DNA from: Gambelia wislizenii
Lineage: Eukaryota; Chordata; Lepidosauria; Squamata; Crotaphytidae
Length of the DNA: 64,000 nt
Direction of reading: 5' to 3'
NCBI GenBank assembly: GCA_030847615.1
Contig: JAUMIR010000005.1
Coordinates: 170,528,596-170,592,595, forward strand
Positions 55,801-58,800 of the stretch are shown here, piece by piece. The notes under the pieces were generated by a model. The model did no database searches, was not told where the DNA came from, and saw only the letters and a list, made by a program, of their open reading frames with translations. Within the stretch, counting starts at the first letter, position 1, and every line of letters begins with the position of its first letter. Made by a program: the position numbers and the translations under genes.

Positions 55801-58800
55801 GACTCATCCATCCATATTTACTCACAAGTCAGTGATAATGTTAAATGGGATTTACTCCCAGATCAGTATCCAAATCTCCAGTGCCATGACTGGGGCAGTT
55901 AAACTCAACTCTAAATCCTCTATTATACATAAAGAAAAGATCTACATCATTTTAACAAGGTCAGCATTTATTTCTTGGCGGGGGGGGGGAATCAAAATCT
56001 AGAGATATTCTCTTTTCCTCATTTGTTATATATTTATTCTAATACTAACCATAGCGAATTAAAAGATTACTGATGTCAGGGTTTAACATGTCTTTAAAGA
56101 AGTGAACCTAAAAAGCACTGACATAAATCCAATGGCTAGTTGTAGCTAGAGTAGACCCTGCTGAATCAGTGGAAAATTACCTAAGTGTTGACTTACCAAT
56201 TTCTCATTTATTGGGTCTATTTTACTTGGGACTAATAACTGGATTTATACTAGCAAAGGGAATCATGCAGCAACCCCCCCCCCAGTGGTTGGACTGCAAT
56301 TCCTTGTATTCATCACCACTGGCTATGCGCCTTGCAGTGTTGGTGTGACTCCCTAAGACCACGTTTGCAGCAGTCAAGGATCATCTACCCCAACACCTAA
56401 AAATCTGAGATAATCTTTTTGTCCTCAAAAGACCTCCTTTGCTCCTAAGCTTGTCAAAGGAAGGGGGTGCTTTTGGCCTTTCTGCCATATTTTCAGGCAT
56501 GTTGGCACACCTCACAGCTTTTTTTCCTGGTCTGCAAAGGGCTTTTCCCCCCCTAGAAGAGGGAATGACTAGACCAGGAAATCTGGTCACTTCTTTGTTT
56601 TCAAAAAAGAATTGGGTAGACCTACTCCCACCCACCCCCCAAAAGGAGGGGGGCTGAAAATGTGGCAAACTGCCAGTATCACTCCCAGAGAATGGGAGAA
56701 CTATTGGCCATTTGGGGGACAAAAATATTGTTTGATTCAAACTGCCGAAGTTGCCTGCTCCTATGGATAAGATTTCAGAATAGGTTTTTTTTAAAAAGAA
56801 AAAGTGTGCAAGATTGTTAAAATTTAAGGTATAGATCTTTCTTGATTTGAAAATGTGAACCTTAACAAAACAGGACCACAGGAGGTACCATGCTAATGCA
56901 TATAATTTTAAGTAAATTAACAAGCTGTTCCAACTGAAAAAGCAACAAACTGGAATTGAAGCTATAAGATAGTTTTTAAAAGTAGTTGTTATTATATGTC
57001 TCTTATTTTCAATTATAAACTACTATAAAACAAGGATAAACACAGCAGTTCTCTACAGAATTATAGGTCAACACATATTAAATGTAGGTACAATTCATTA
57101 GTGTACATAAATGTCAAACACATTACAGTATACCCACTTTAAGTACCCTGTTTGTCAGAATCATTATCATTATTATTTTAACATTTCCACAGTCTTTGGC
57201 ATAATGATTAATCCTTGCCTGCCCCCAAATTCTCTGGCATTCAAACCATTTGAAAAGTACTTACTTGGTAGAAACAGAGTAGAATTCTTTGCTAAAGATA
57301 CATTCAGTGTCTGCCACCATTATATTTTTAACATCCATTGCTGTGATGCCCAAATTAGATCCCATTATGGTCAACAAAATTCCACCACTTAGTGGACCAT
57401 TTTTTGGTTCAATCTAGAAAACATATTTGAAAAATCCCAATAGCAAGTCAGACAGATAAAGTGAACATTTTACTAGCAGTTCAACATTTAGTGGTGATTA
57501 AAAGGGTAGGGTGAATATAGGATTTAAAGTTTGAAATTTTGACCCTTCTAAAAGTTGTAGAAAAGAGCCAGTGCAATGTGAGTATCACAGTTGGCATAAA
57601 TTGATTAGCCTTCCTAAGGGCTCATCTACATGAGCCAGGATCTGCCAGCTCGCTGCCAGCACTGTGAATTAGACCCATTGCTCCCCTGTTACCCTGTGCT
57701 GAACAATAGGAAGTCCAGATGGGCACTGGTCCATCATGCAACCGCAACTGTCTTGCACTTCCAGAAGGCAGGAAGCCAGCTGCAACATGTGACCAAGGCC
57801 CCCTTCATTTCACCAGGCTTGGTCACATGCCATGGGATTCCTCTCTGCCTTCTGGGACAGCGAGGTAGACTGGTAGCTGCAGCAATAGGCCAGCCTGCCA
57901 GGCCAGCCTCCTGTGGTCTTGCCCACCTTTGCTGCATCTTAGCCCCGTCTCTGCCCCAGGGTTATGAGGACTGCCCCGGGGGCAGAATGGGGCAAGTGTT
58001 CTGTATAGTTAGGACTGCAGGGCTCTAAGACAAGGGCAAGATGGGATATACTGCCTTTCTAAACAAGTCTGAAGCCATTCCTAGCTTAGCCTGTGTCTGC
58101 CCAGTCTAGTAATTCTTTAGAATTCAGAAGGGTTTTTTGGCACAATACATCACTATGTACAACTCCCATAATCCCTCACACTTGCTATGCTTGCCAAAGC
58201 TGGCGAGATCTACAGATCAACAACATGCTATACAGCAATGATATCATCTCCCATTTTGGCAGGTTCATATACAAGTTTCTTGGCTCAACAAACCAGGGTC
58301 TATTAAGCAAAGACTGTTACATCTGAACCAGCCCACTGTGTTAAATCAGATGTTATGAGGAAGAAGATTGGTGGGGCAGACTCCATGGAAGAATGCCATC
58401 TTCCCGCCTTTCATAAACTTCTGCCATTTAGTGGTTTAGGAATTGTTGTGGTATATCTTCTTCCTATACTGTCCTGGTAATGAAGTAAATATCAGGCTGG
58501 TAAAACACCCTCTATTCTTGTACCCTGAACATCTCCTACACAATATGAAGCTTCTAATATTACATGGTAGTGGAAGGAGACATGCCAAGTGCTCTACAGT
58601 CACTAAAATAATGTTGGAAGAAACGGTACGAAAGCATGGCTTCAGTTGTAGGAGTACCATCTCCCAACTTCTTATTTATTTATTTACCAATTTATTTGAG
58701 GCATTAATCTACTACATCTTAACTCATCAGAACCCCCAAGGTACAACAGATAAAATATTTAAAACATTAAATACACAAATAAAAATAGACTAAAAAACTC

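Noticed and set aside
56381..56923. 180-codon open frame on the minus strand
   Set aside because: No recognisable motif; the frame runs through poly-C/G and T-rich stretches and has no splice or start context.
57630..58028. 132-codon open frame in a GC-richer patch
   Set aside because: No family match and no phylogenetic signature visible; both strands are open, as expected of GC-rich sequence. Possibly an old transposon remnant.
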